This document shows, piece after piece, positions 10,914 through 21,704 of a DNA stretch of 64,000 nucleotides. Numbering within the stretch: the first letter of the stretch is position 1; each line of letters opens with the position of its first letter. Made by a program: the position numbers and the translations under genes. Location: assembly GCA_029204225.1 (NCBI GenBank), contig CM055104.1, positions 47,190,451-47,254,450 on the forward strand. Direction: 5' to 3'. The stretch is from Diphasiastrum complanatum (lineage: Eukaryota; Streptophyta; Lycopodiopsida; Lycopodiales; Lycopodiaceae). Below the pieces are notes generated by a model. It ran no database searches. It had not been told where the DNA came from and was given only the letters and a program-made list of their open reading frames with translations.

Positions 10914-11742
10914 TGGAGCTCTCAAAGATTAAGTGCGGAACAAGAAACATAACTTCAACATAGGAGCTTTGCCAAACTATAGTTTTGAATTTTGACTTAG
11001 ATCGAATGGAGGAATGTCTGGTAGGTGCCAAAGACAACCATGAAGGGAGCGAAATTGTTAGGCATCTAAGACAACCATGCTTCATTGGAGATAGACATTC
11101 CGGATTGAGTGAGCATCAATGAGAGAGAAAAATTATCAGAAAGTCTTCACACTAGAACACACAGAAGAAAAATAGAGAATTTGAATTAAGTTGTTGTGAC
11201 TTCAATGATTTAGCTAGTTTCAAATTGAATGACTATCTCTATTTCTTGAATAGCTTTCCCTCTCTCAAATATCTTTGATCCTAAGGAATCAAATAATGGA
11301 GTTCATGCAGAAACTCTGATTCACTCTTCTCTATTTCATCATCTCTCTCTTTATTCGTGAATTGTCGTTATGTGTATATACACGTGAAACGGTTACAATG
11401 ACTATGTGGGAAACGAGCACGAAACAATACAGTTACAAAAGTACTAAAGTGAATTGTAACATGGTCTGCGTCGGACTGGTGGGTAGTGTGAATGACGTGG
11501 ACCTCAAACTCAAAGATCTTGAACTCGAAGGAGCTCGAAAATATGTGGACCTCAAACTCGAAGAATTCGATGTTGATCTTGGTTTTGCTTCAGTTGATTG
11601 TTTGCACAGACGTTCGACTTTAGAGAGTAAGGCTGCTATGTCGTTGTAGAGAGAGAGTTCACGTTTATATAGTATAGTGGTGCTCAGGAATCGAATTTGA
11701 GTGAGTCGAACTACACTTGCTAGTAAAAATGAACTACTAACA
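10914..11742 (-). repeat. LTR B (5' LTR of minus-strand copia)
   Basis: A roughly 830-bp LTR on the minus strand, opening TGTTAGTAGTTC at 11742 and ending near 10914 just before the primer site. A minus-strand TATA box (ACTATATAAACG) lies at about 11663-11674. A partial copy of its interior is at 746-1023. No matching 3' LTR was found. Confidence 0.75.
11663..11674 (-). promoter_or_regulatory. TATA box of LTR B
   Basis: The minus strand reads ACTATATAAACG about 70 bp into the LTR, followed by CTCTCTCTCTACAACG. The motif supports the minus orientation. Confidence 0.5.
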
Positions 11743-12334
11743 CACTATGGATAGTAGGACACCCCACCCTCCTCCGACCATACTCCTAGAAGCCTGAAAA
11801 ACTTCCATTGGCAGGAGGAGCATGGGGTGGTCGAGCGGACCCTAGGGACTAGAGGCGAATTTCCTTGAAAACTAACGTAAGGGTAGTGTGAGGTCCTTCC
11901 CCTTTTAGGACTTTCTGACGAGACCAATCCCTTGCTAGAAAAGGCTATAACATTGGTGCGTCTGTCGAGAGTCAAATTTTATTAGGGGATATCGTCTGAA
12001 AGACAGTTATTGTACCGATAACCTACAAAGTGTACATGTAGAAATTTGTCAATTGAATATATCATCAATTTTATGGCTAAAATTTTAGTGTTTGCTGCTT
12101 GACTAATTTTTCATGTTGGTTTGGAAAACAATTACTGAAGTAGTGAATGTAGAGGTGGTTAGCATCAAACAATGATGTTGTTGATCCCACAACTAGAGTA
12201 GCCGACCCATTAATAAGATGATGAAAATATGAGAGTGCTTTGACTCATAGTACCAGATACATCCTTATTAGAGCTAATGAGGGCCTCATACCTCAATATG
12301 ATAAAAAATCTAGTTGCCCATTACTCAAAATATG

Positions 12335-12338
<4 letters not shown>
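11743..12338. other. No recognised gene
   Basis: Mixed-composition sequence. A 76-codon minus-strand frame (11975-11745) has no family resemblance and is probably chance. I find no LTR, tRNA-like or transposon signature. Confidence 0.5.

Positions 12339-12370
<32 letters not shown>
12339..12370. repeat. (GT)n microsatellite
   Basis: An uninterrupted TG/GT dinucleotide run of 32 bp. It begins a 0.5-kb GT-rich zone. Confidence 0.95.
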
Positions 12371-12373
<3 letters not shown>

Positions 12374-12459
12374 CTCTAGTTGCTTGTGCCCGTCGTTGAC
12401 AGGAAATGGCGGATGTGCATCAATGGCGGAGGATGTGCGTCAATACCGGATGCACGCAC

Positions 12460-12870
12460 GCGCGCATGCGTGTGTGTGCATGCCCTAATGGCTTTGTGTA
12501 TGTGTGTGCGAGTGTGTGTATGTTCATGTGTTGTGCTGTGTGTGTGTATGTGTGTGTGTGCCATGTGTGTGTTTATGGAGGGTGTGTGTGTCTGTGTGTA
12601 TGTGTGTGTTTTGGGAGTGTGTGTGTGTGTGGGTTGTGGATTAGGATTAGGTTGTAGCTTTAGGCTTTAGGCTTAGGTTGGGTGTGTGTGTGTGTGTGTG
12701 TGTATGTGTGTGTGTACTGTGGGTGGGTCTATGTGTGTTTGTGGGTGTGCGCACTGTGTTCTGTGTTGTGCGTGTGTTTTTGTGTATGTATATTTGTGTG
12801 TGTGCTATGTGTGTGTGTGGTACGAGTTAAAGTGGATCTTTATGGATGTGTGTGTGCATGTGTGTTTGGG
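12460..12870. repeat. Imperfect GT-rich microsatellite zone
   Basis: Many short (GT)n blocks broken by GTATGTGT, GTGCG and similar words, including a purer run at 12681-12715. The overlapping cysteine/valine-rich frames here are by-products of the repeat. Confidence 0.9.
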
Positions 12871-13543
<673 letters not shown>

Positions 13544-13618
13544 ATAGCAAATGGCTCGAGGGGTAGAGGGAGGGTAAAAGGGTATTCGTGTGTGTGTGTG
13601 TGTGTTTAGAGTTTAGAA

Positions 13619-13623
<5 letters not shown>

Positions 13624-13693
<70 letters not shown>
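13624..13693. repeat. (GA)n microsatellite 2
   Basis: About 70 bp of GA dinucleotide following a short GT run at 13589-13606. Confidence 0.97.
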
Positions 13694-13697
<4 letters not shown>

Positions 13698-13770
13698 GTG
13701 TTTAGGGTTGAGACAAGGGGAGGAAGAGAGAGTATGTGGGTGTGTGTTTATGATTTATAAAAAGGGAGGG

Positions 13771-13772
<2 letters not shown>

Positions 13773-13863
<91 letters not shown>
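13773..13863. repeat. (GA)n microsatellite 3
   Basis: About 90 bp of GA dinucleotide. The flank after each GA block is alike (GTGTTTAGGGTTKAG-type words near 13605, 13698 and 13866). The three blocks may therefore be copies of one GA-plus-flank unit. Confidence 0.95.
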
Positions 13864-13866
<3 letters not shown>

Positions 13867-13959
13867 GTGTTTAGGGTTTAGGAAAAGAGAGAGAAATGAC
13901 CGTCTACCCTAATTGAAACGGGGATGATGGTCTACCATACCCTCCCTCCCTTAGCTATT

Positions 13960-14290
13960 TGCTGGGTACACACTATTTGCTGCTCAGATCACAACAAAAA
14001 AAACTAGCAACAAATGCAGTAACTACATACTCTTCGTTGCTTGAATCAAAAGAAAAAAACACAAATACTATGGATACGAACTATTTGCTACTCGGATCAA
14101 CAAACAGCAACTAAAAGCAAATGCAATGGCTACGTACTATTTGTTTCCCAGATCACAAGAAAAAAACCAAAACCAAATGAAATGGCTATGTACTCTTTCT
14201 TGCTCGGATCAAAAGAAAATAACCAAAAGCAAATGCAATGGCTATGTACTCTTTGAATCAAAAGCAATGACCACCTCTTTGCTGGTTGGA
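13960..14290. repeat. Degenerate 53-58 bp tandem repeat
   Basis: Six diverged copies of a unit carrying a TACGTACTATTTGCTNCTCGGATCA core, followed by A-rich CAAAAGAAAAAAAC and AAGCAAATGCAATGGC. Cores start near 13967, 14023, 14074, 14131, 14188 and 14242. An old minisatellite just right of the GA cluster. Confidence 0.75.
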
Positions 14291-14935
14291 TCATGAGAAG
14301 AAAACGCCATCATTCATCATTCCTAATTCCTTCTATTCCATCTTCCTGCTCTCTGCTCTTTGTGCTGCCTTTCTTTTCAAATACATTACATTGCAATCCT
14401 ACAATACAGAAATAATAGAACTGTAAATACACTTCCACAAAATCGCTTTCATAAATTCATTAGGTGAGAGTTTTGTAGCATAAATCTAGCACTTGGAGAG
14501 CACAGGTTGGAATGCAACCTATGTTTTCCAAAGTTACGCCTTGTCAAATACCATTACAGAATGTGACCAGTTCTTTTTCATAAACACATTGTCATCACAA
14601 AGATATAAAATGATCTTACCTACCAAAATAGTATTGCGTGCTGCCAATCTAAAATCTTCAACAATTTTAAGAATCTCCTCCATTTTGAGTACTCTTGGGA
14701 CAAAATACTCTGCTGTTTTAGTACTCGAGGGTAGAATAACTTGACCTTCCATAAACTGTTAAAAATTATTCTGAGAGAAAATTGAAAACTATTGTAAATG
14801 GAAATCAATTGTTCATAAACTTGCCATGCTTATATAGTAGCCATGAAGTTTTTGATGGTTGATACATTGTCTTTGAACAACCAAAGCCTCCCAAATGGAG
14901 CACAAAACAAATTGCAAAACAAATCCTGGTTTGGA
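14291..14935. other. Unassigned sequence downstream of the host-gene remnant
   Basis: A minus-strand frame at 14752-14534 (MEEILKIVEDFRLAARN) ends in a donor-like GTAAGATC. It could be an exon, but I recognise no family and it has no clear acceptor. Nothing else is evident. Confidence 0.3.
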
Positions 14936-15305
14936 TTACCATGCTTCAAAAAGTAAGTTTTTATGAACATAACTGAATTGCAAGACAGTGCCTAGTTTAG
15001 ATTGCCACTGTTTCATAAGAGAAGCAGAACTTTTATGAACATAACTGAAACATAGAACAATTAATAGTATAACTTATCAGTGTTTTAGAATGAGACAAAA
15101 CTTTTAAGGAGACAACTAAGTTTTAAAACAATTCCAAGACTAATCGGTGTTTCATAAGGAAGGCAAAAAATTCATATACATAGCTTAATTGCCTTATTAT
15201 CTGTGTTTCATAAAGGAAGCAAAATTTATATGAACATAACTGAATGGCAAACCAATTTTTAATTTCTGAGTGTTTCATAAGGAAAGCAAAACTTTATGAA
15301 GCAGA
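14936..15305. repeat. Degenerate tandem repeat, about 55-72 bp period
   Basis: About six diverged copies of a unit with GTTTCATAAGGAAAGCAAAAC, then TTTATGAACATAACTGAATTGC. Copies begin near 14945, 15009, 15081, 15149, 15206 and 15271. It lies just downstream (minus strand) of the dehydratase stop codon, so it would fall in or beside that gene's 3' region. Confidence 0.7.
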
Positions 15306-15350
15306 AACTGGATATAGCTTCGAAGCACATAAGGATTCTCCGTGAATATT

Positions 15351-15464
15351 TCACATCATCTTATCTATTTTAGAGGCAAGCTCAAAATCCTGAGCAGAGA
15401 GGCCATGAATTGCATGTGTGGACAGGACAACTTTCACACATCTGTACAGTGTCAAGTGGAGATC
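15351..15464 (-). pseudogene. Pterin-4a-carbinolamine dehydratase, last exon
   Basis: After a TTTAG acceptor (minus strand) 37 codons run to a TGA stop at 15351-15353. They include DLHLTLYRCVKVVLSTHA and GLSAQDFELASKIDKMM. This is the conserved C-terminal half of the dehydratase/DCoH fold: the H in DLHL belongs to the HHPDLHL signature, and STHA plus the G-L-DF-LA-KID block close the domain. The enzyme dehydrates 4a-hydroxy-tetrahydropterin to recycle the pterin cofactor; plant plastid relatives include RAF2, a Rubisco assembly factor. The exon itself is intact. The N-terminal exon is not seen, so I call it part of a pseudogene. Confidence 0.8.
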
Positions 15465-15559
15465 CTAAACCACCAAAACAGACACTGTCACCCCCTTTAA
15501 AGAATATAGACGCCAATAAACTGGCATGAAAGAGAAGTAACAGCATAGAGGACTGATAC

Positions 15560-15625
15560 TCATAGGATGATGATTTTGAGCTTCAACAACCTTTGCAATC
15601 TGGTTTAAAAAGCAGTGTAGAAGTC
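15560..15625 (-). pseudogene. Pterin-4a-carbinolamine dehydratase, preceding exon
   Basis: The minus strand reads FLNQIAKVVEAQNHHP, the helix and first half of the HHPDLHL active-site signature. The following base context is ATGAGTATC where a GTGAGTATC donor would restore splicing in phase with the exon at 15464; the donor G appears changed to A. The upstream edge is uncertain. The same bases in another frame carry the end of the S28-like exon (15665-15605), so the junction between the two gene remnants lies here. Confidence 0.7.
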
Positions 15626-15665
15626 GTTCAACGTATCAGTTAAAGCTGATGCATTCTGAATATCA
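15605..15665 (-). pseudogene. S28 carboxypeptidase-like exon 4 (tentative)
   Basis: It follows an AAAACAG acceptor in phase with the exon at 15779. It reads SDIQNASALTDTLNDFYTAF and then a stop. The ALTDTLNDFY wording fits the segment after the K-F-x-x-C motif in Pro-X carboxypeptidases. The frame ends where the dehydratase-like sequence begins. Similarity is weak, so this exon is tentative. Confidence 0.45.
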
Positions 15666-15778
15666 CTGTTTTTACCAAGAAAAATAGAGTCAGGGTTTTG
15701 TTCTAGTGCCTTTCCAAAGGTTAAAGCATGTAACGAACCCAAAAGGGTGCTAGAGGGTAAATGTATCATGGTAGATAC

Positions 15779-15891
15779 CTGCATGAATGGAATTTAGAGC
15801 TCAATTTATGAAGACCACCTTCTTCTGCAGCGAGAGCATCAATTGCACTCCAAGACTTTCGAACAAAATCAAAGCAAGCATAATTTTCCTC
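15779..15891 (-). pseudogene. S28 Pro-X carboxypeptidase exon 3
   Basis: A 113-bp exon bounded by a GATCAG acceptor and a GTATCT donor on the minus strand. It encodes EENYACFDFVRKSWSAID, then ALAAEEGGLHKLSSKFHSC. This matches the cap-domain stretch of plant lysosomal Pro-X carboxypeptidase-like proteins (CF...SW..ID....GL..LS..F..C). The exon is open and its splice phases agree with exon 2. It belongs to the same broken gene copy as 16034-16547. Confidence 0.8.
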
Positions 15892-16033
15892 CTGATCAAT
15901 GTCACATGTTTTTAGTCAAACTGAGATTTATTGAAGAAATGAAAATACAATAGAAATTTGAGTAGATCAGTTGGGTATCGGCAAAATCATAAAGCCAGCA
16001 AAACACTAGCCAAAAAAAAAAAATTCTGTGGAC

Positions 16034-16166
16034 CTTGAAATCTGATGAAATGATCTTGTTAAATATATGATCTGGCACAAGGTCCTCGAATTGTAGAATA
16101 GGGCAGAAGAAGCAAGTGCACCAATCACAATATGTGGATATTTTAAATGAAACCAAGCAGCCAACA
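16034..16166 (-). pseudogene. S28 Pro-X carboxypeptidase exon 2
   Basis: It begins after a TTTTGCAG acceptor and completes the ATG codon split with exon 1 ([23 protein letters not shown]). The family then expects P-I-L-x-F-E-D-L. The words ILQFEDLVPDHIFNKII and SSDFK are present, but one base out of frame, consistent with one missing base near 16101-16104. The exon ends AAG before a GT donor. This is the region just after the nucleophile serine. Confidence 0.85.
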
Positions 16167-16361
16167 CTGCAAAAGTATTGAGCTAGAAATCCAACATAGC
16201 AAAACAACTATAAATGTTCCAAACAAAACGTAACAACTAAGCAACGATTCACAATATTGTAATGAGTAGATGCCAAAACAGACGCCAAATCTCATCAATG
16301 CAACTTTGTGAATGATCTCACTGATTTTCTTAGACCTAAGTAAGACAAAGCATGAACTTAC

Positions 16362-16547
16362 TTCCAGCATATGAGCCTCCAAAGGCGATCACCGGAGAAG
16401 CCTTTGCAGATAGATTTTTTTTAAGTCCGTTATTAGCATAGCAAAATCAGCCAATGCTTGTTCGGTGGTCAAGTAGGACAAAGACTTTGCATTCTTGTAT
16501 GCACGTCTCTCATTTCCATAAGGCATAGATTTTCCATAGTAACGATG
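16362..16547 (-). pseudogene. S28 Pro-X carboxypeptidase exon 1 of remnant (nucleophile serine)
   Basis: After a CTTTAG acceptor the minus strand encodes HRYYGKSMPYGNERRAYKN, then LSYLTTEQALADFAMLITDL and, after one missing base in an A-run (16415-16422), NLSAKASP and VIAFGGSYAG. HRYYG, TTEQALAD and the GGSYxG nucleophile motif are hallmarks of peptidase family S28 (lysosomal Pro-X carboxypeptidase), which removes residues after proline in acidic compartments. The donor is GTAAGT. The family has about 500 residues; exons 1-3 cover about 140. Neither the signal peptide region nor the C-terminal Asp/His exons are found. Two frame losses, at a homopolymer and near a C-run, point to a pseudogene or to assembly error. 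Confidence 0.88.
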
Positions 16548-17440
16548 CTAAAGAAACCAATCAGTGCTGAAAGTTAGTATATGGTTAGTGGTTAGCATAA
16601 GAACATGATCATGAAAATCAAATACAAATAGCTAGGTAGGATTATCAAACTCGCCAAATTATTGATGCAACATGGGATCCATAACAAACAAGCATTAAGA
16701 TCTAATTGATTACTACAGCTAATTATAATACAGACAGATCATGTGATAATTCAGAAAACTTTAGCATCAACAAGTAGTATCGGAATATAAAGAGACACAG
16801 AGCTGAAAACCCGATAATTAAAGATCACAGAGAGTTTGAAGTTCCTACTGCATAAAAAAAAAGTGGCACTTTTGCTACAGTTAGCTTGGTTTAAACTAAT
16901 CCGCTTCTGTGATACCAAGAAAAGGGAGGATATCATCCTCTCCTTTAATTTCTGCAAAGGGAAGGGTGGTGCACTATTTACAAGGGGTCTACATTTCAGA
17001 GAACATTGTGGCCTACATGATTATTACTTGGGACCCAGAATTTGTGAGATCTGGTCATGAATGAGTAATCGTGCAAGGTTTTACATGATGTTACATATCC
17101 TTGCCTCATCTCCAATGAGAAACAGTACCAGCTATAGATTGTCAACTATACATTTATGTAGAGAAACTGAAAATATTTTTTTCACACAATTAAGATTTCT
17201 AAGATAAGTAGTATGAGATACAATTAGCTTAAGCATAAAATGATGGATCTAAACAGACGTGAAGAGGCTCTCTTTACTATTCCCATGTGATCTACTCAAT
17301 GCTGTATAGTAAATTCAAGCTTGACTTTTATTCGATTGTCTGCAAGAATCACGTTATGCATCAATCTACAACATGAAAGCAAACTGAAAGAACTCAGAGG
17401 ATCATAATCTATCTGTTATTTTGAATCAATGGCCTCATGC
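16548..17440. other. No recognised gene
   Basis: It should hold upstream exons of the S28 gene if the copy were complete, but I find no YFxQxxDHF-type start and no further exon. AT-rich, with a 9-A run near 16855. Probably intron or intergenic sequence. Confidence 0.4.
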
Positions 17441-18455
17441 TAGATCGAACAAATCTTTTCTTGTTTGCAAAAAAATGAAGAGAGTCCAAGTACTTTTGTT
17501 TTGAGGATGAAAGCATTGAATGATGGGTTGGCTTGCATTGATGAAAGCATTAAGGAAGCAGAGCTTATTCAAGTGATTCTTAATGGCTTGTTGGATGCTC
17601 ATGCTTACATTGTTCAAAGTATTGCTATTCAAAAGTCTTTGCCAAGTTTGATGGATCTTCAAGAGACCTGGATCAATGAAGAATATAGGCTTCAAGCAAG
17701 AGGTGGATGTTCAAGCAAGATGCTATGTTCACAAAGGGCAAATTCAAGGGCAAAAGTAAGTGGTCTAAAGGGCAAGATCAAGTGCATGCTTCTTCAAGTG
17801 GCAAAAAGAAGGATAGATCAAAGCTCAAGTGCTTCTATTGGGCATCAAAGGACACTTTACAAGTGAGTGCTACAAGAAGAAGAAAGATCAAGGAGACAAG
17901 CAAGGTAATCTTACTCTTGATGAGGATGGTTTGGATGTTCAAGATGCAAATGATGATGGTTTTGTGATGTCTTCATGTATGCTTGCTAATGATGGAAATC
18001 TAGATCCTTGGTGGATTGATAGTGGAGCAAGTTCACACATGACCTTTCACAAAGAATACTTCACTTCTTTGTTGACATATGGAGATGACAAGAGGGGGGG
18101 GGGGATTGGCACAATTCCTATTTCTCTCTCTACAAATAGGAATGTTTATTTGGAGGATAGGCCTGTTTATTCCATCTATTACCAAGAATTTGCTTAGTGT
18201 GAATCAAATGCTAAGTAAAGGCCTCAAGGTGGAGTTTGATGGAGATGCTTGTATGATAAAAGGAAGGATGTCTTGATTGAAAAAGGTAAAAGACAAGGGG
18301 AGTTGTTCAAACTAGATGCTTGTGTTATTGCTAACCAAGTTGGATGTGTTGCAATGGAGCAAATACCTATTCAAGAGGTTTGGCATAAAAGGATGGAACA
18401 CCTCAACTTCAAGTCATTGGAGGTAATGGCTAGAAAGAAGATTGTGATAGGTCTC
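17441..18455 (+). mobile_element. Ty1/copia remnant F
   Basis: A broken plus-strand copia with several breaks. Parts: gag 17449-17700 (LQKNEESPSTFVLRMKALND, VILNGLLDAHAY), basic linker, knuckle about 17829-17875 (GHFTSECYKKKK), protease about 18007-18045 (WWIDSGASSHM), and GAG-pre-integrase about 18375-18455 (VWHKRMEHLNFKSLE). It meets the minus-strand copia G near 18456. The gag matches that at 21945-22138 on the other side of G, in the opposite orientation. Confidence 0.82.
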
Positions 18456-18875
18456 ACGATCTTTGTGCATGTGTGTCATACATCCTGTATGCCTTGGTTT
18501 TTTCATCATATCCAAGGAAAATACACTTAACAGCTTTGACATCTAGTTTCTTTCATTTTTCATCAGGCACATGAGCGTAAGCATCACAACCAAATACTCG
18601 TAAATGGGAAACATTAGGTTTCTTTCCAGTAAAAGCTTCGTAAGTTATTTCATCCTCCACAAACTTCGTAGGACACCGATTCAAGATATGAGTGGCTGTG
18701 TTGTATGCTTCTGCCCAAAAGGTATTTGGCAAACCCTTGCTCTTAAGCATTGCCCGAGCCATCTCCACAATGGATCTGTTCTTCCGTTCTGCAACTCCAT
18801 TCTACAACTCCATTCTACTGTGGTGAATAGGGTGCAGTAGTTTGCCCCTTGATCCTCCATGCAAAAATCTATAAA

Positions 18876-19253
18876 CTATGTTGAAAAATACTCACCGCCA
18901 CCATCTGATCTGAGAGTCTTAATATAATAACCTGTTTGATTTTCAACTAGAGCCTTGAACTCTCTAAACTTGACAAAAGCATCAGATTTCTTGTTTATGA
19001 AATAAATCCAGATATGTCTACTATAGTTATCAATGAATGTGAAGAAATAGTAATAGCCACTAATGGACCTAGTTTGTATTGGTCCACACAGATCACTATG
19101 AACAAGATCAAGAATGCCATTGGCTCTTCTTGCTCCACCTTTGGGAAATCTCTCTCTATGATGTTTTCCCAAAATGCAACCCTCACAAATTTTTCTTTCA
19201 AAAGAGATATCATGCAATCCAACAACTAGATTACCTCTTTTAAGGATTTGCAA
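18876..19253 (-). pseudogene. Copia G GAG-pre-integrase and integrase core
   Basis: A 125-codon minus-strand stretch. CEGCILGKHHRERF is the zinc-binding end of the GAG-pre-integrase module, then DLVHSDLCGPIQTRS and FTFIDNYSRHIWIYF carry the first catalytic Asp region, and LRSDGGGEYFST the second. A fossil part. Confidence 0.8.
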
Positions 19254-19855
19254 GCTTTGAGCGCTAATATGACCAAACCTTTGATGTCAAAGGTCACTTC
19301 AACTATCACAGTGCTTACCATAGCTTGAGTAAAGGATCTCGCATTCAATTTGTAGAGTCGATTCCCATTGACTCTAGCTCCTGTAGCAATCACTTTGTAG
19401 TGATTCTTGATGTCCTTGACGAGACATTCATTGCTATCAAACTCAACCTTGAGTTGTTGATCATCCATCGTCCCAACTGATAGTAAATTGTTGGCTAAGC
19501 CAGGAACATATTGCACATTGCTTATTAGCTTTATCATCCTGTTGGCTAGCTTCACTAGTACCACTCCAAATCCTTAAATAGGTAGTAGTTGGCCATCAGC
19601 TTGTCCAACTTCATCGCCATTGTGGATCTTCTTGAATTTCGACGACCACTCCTTCCTCAAAGTCATGTGCTTGGACGCTCCACTGTCAATGTACCAAGTA
19701 TCCTTTGTTTCGTCACTTGTCATTAGCGCCTGTATCATCTTCATATTGATCATCATCGTATTGATGTTGATCAACATAGTTGTCTTCATAATGATCATCA
19801 TCAAATTGATGTTGATCAACATAATTGCCCGCTTGCCATTTGCCTTTTCTTTGTG

Positions 19856-20413
19856 CTATCTCCTTTTGTTTCTTGAAGCATTCACGCTCCCAATGGCCAG
19901 CTGTGTGGCAATACTTGTCACAAACATCTGATGTGACTCACTCAAGCTATTCAATGTCAATTGAACGATCTCACGATCCTGTACTCGCTCTCCAACGACA
20001 GTTAGTTGATCACGGATCTCTTTTACCTTCAATAGGTGATTGGCAATAGTTGCACCATCGTCCATTCGTAATATGTGCAGCTTTGTCTTCAGGAGTAGCA
20101 CTCGAGATGTGTTTGTGGTCTCAAATAATGCCTTCAACATATCCCACGTTTCTTTGGGTCCTTTCGAATCTGAAATGTAGGGAATGATAGCATCTTTGAC
20201 TGACAAGTTGATGACATTTTGTGCTTTCTATTTCCTCCTATCAAATGTCCGCTGATCTTCTTCAATCACTAGCCTTGTCTCCACACCTATGACGATCTCC
20301 CATAGTTCCTTTTCCATCAGAATGTTCTTCAGTTTGAATTTCCAAACTGCATAATTGTCAGCTCCTTCCAATTTGCTTGACTCATTGAAAACTCTTTCAC
20401 TTAGTGTTGCCAT
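19856..20413 (-). pseudogene. Copia G gag and zinc knuckle
   Basis: Minus-strand gag in two adjoining stretches (20413-20228 and 20206-19856). It opens MATLSERVFNESSKLEGADN, then AVWKFKLKNILMEKEL, PKETWDMLKALFETTNTSRV and a knuckle CHTAGHWERECF. It is close to the plus-strand gag at 43283-44130. Fossil. Confidence 0.8.
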
Positions 20414-20419
20414 AACTGC

Positions 20420-21692
20420 ACTTAGATGAGTCTAGATTGCAAAAATGAAAAATTTGCTGCAAAATTGACAAATGACGTCTCAAACCACTTTCCAATCCGA
20501 GCTATGGATTGAAAGTTATGCCAAATTGAGGGTTTTGACCTTAAAATGGCTCACAATTGTCCTTAAGCCTACAAAAATGGCAATTATTGCCAGACTGCCA
20601 TTTTTAAAAAAAAAATTATATCATGCATTGATCTTTAATTTCAAATATTTTTATATCAGTGCATAGCCCTTTGTACCAGCATAGTTCCAGTCTAATCAGA
20701 TCTCAAAAATAGTCTCTCCAACTAGGTCAAAACATCACTATGTTTTCTGCTTACCTGCAAAAATACCTAGTGGACAGAGCCCCAAAGAGGAAGGGACAGT
20801 CCTCAGCTTAAGGTCACAAGAGTTGGGACCCTTCAAGATGAAATTTTTTAATGAAGAGTTAATATTTCCGTCCTTCAGTCCTTTGGTAACTGAACTTCAA
20901 ACGATCAAGAGATCCCCACTATTAATCTCAATAATGTTATCATCTGACAATTTGGAGAGAATTGGTGCACTAAAAACACTTATTTGCACTGAGGTCTCCC
21001 TCACATTGGCTGCGTGGCTGATTCGCGAGCCTCTCGTGGCCTCGTCCTTCCTTCTCTGCTTCTTTCTTGGATATGGCTGACTACTGGAATCTGATCTCTC
21101 TGCTCCTTCTTTCCATGGCTAGTCATGGCCATATAACTGCAGCTTCTCACTAGTAGGGCGCCCAGCCTCGTGCTTTTACAGCACCAAAAATTGCTTTGTA
21201 CAGCCAAAGATCCACACTTTTCCATCTTCAAACCCTAGCTCATATAGAAGAAAAGACTCTTGGGCATTTATAAATCTTTCTTTGAGAGTTTTCTTCAAGC
21301 TCTCCACCACACTGAGGTCTCTCTCCTATAACCTGAAAATAGTGATTTGCCTCACTTCAAATGATCTGAAAATGATGCAAGTAGTGTTGCTACTACTTCA
21401 CACTCTCTCACTACAGCTTAAGCTGAAAAATGCTCTCAAATGTTCACCAAACTGATCCCAGTCAGTTACTGATGGTTTTCCCATTGTATTTGTCTCCTTA
21501 TCCTCTGAATAAACTCTTCAAAGAGTGTTCAAGCACTTCCTACCATGCTTCAATGCCTATAATCTGCTCAAGAGACTGTTTTCATCAACACTGTAAGTTT
21601 TCTTGCTTTCACCTCCTGTGAAGGACTATCTCACCCCAGTACAGAGCCAGTGACAAGCCGAACCTAGTAGTCAGGCACTCAGGATCAGAGGA
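20420..21692 (-). other. Leader region of copia G
   Basis: A 1.27-kb stretch between primer site and gag without a recognised domain. A poly-A tract lies near 20605. A plus-strand frame at 20823-21080 and a minus frame at 21231-21001 have no family resemblance. It does not align by eye with the shorter 0.85-kb leader of the related element at 42427-43282, so it may contain another insertion. Confidence 0.4.
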
Positions 21693-21704
21693 GCTCTGAT
21701 ACGA
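21693..21704 (-). other. Primer binding site of copia G
   Basis: The minus strand reads TCGTATCAGAGC directly next to the LTR end, a slightly diverged form of the TGGTATCAGAGC initiator-Met primer site. Confidence 0.8.

Noticed and set aside
11745-11975. 76-codon minus-strand gene
   Set aside because: No conserved wording or regulatory context.
14534-14752. Minus-strand exon of a third host gene (MEEILKIVEDFRLAARN)
   Set aside because: Only a donor-like site supports it; there is no family match and no acceptor, so it is not called.
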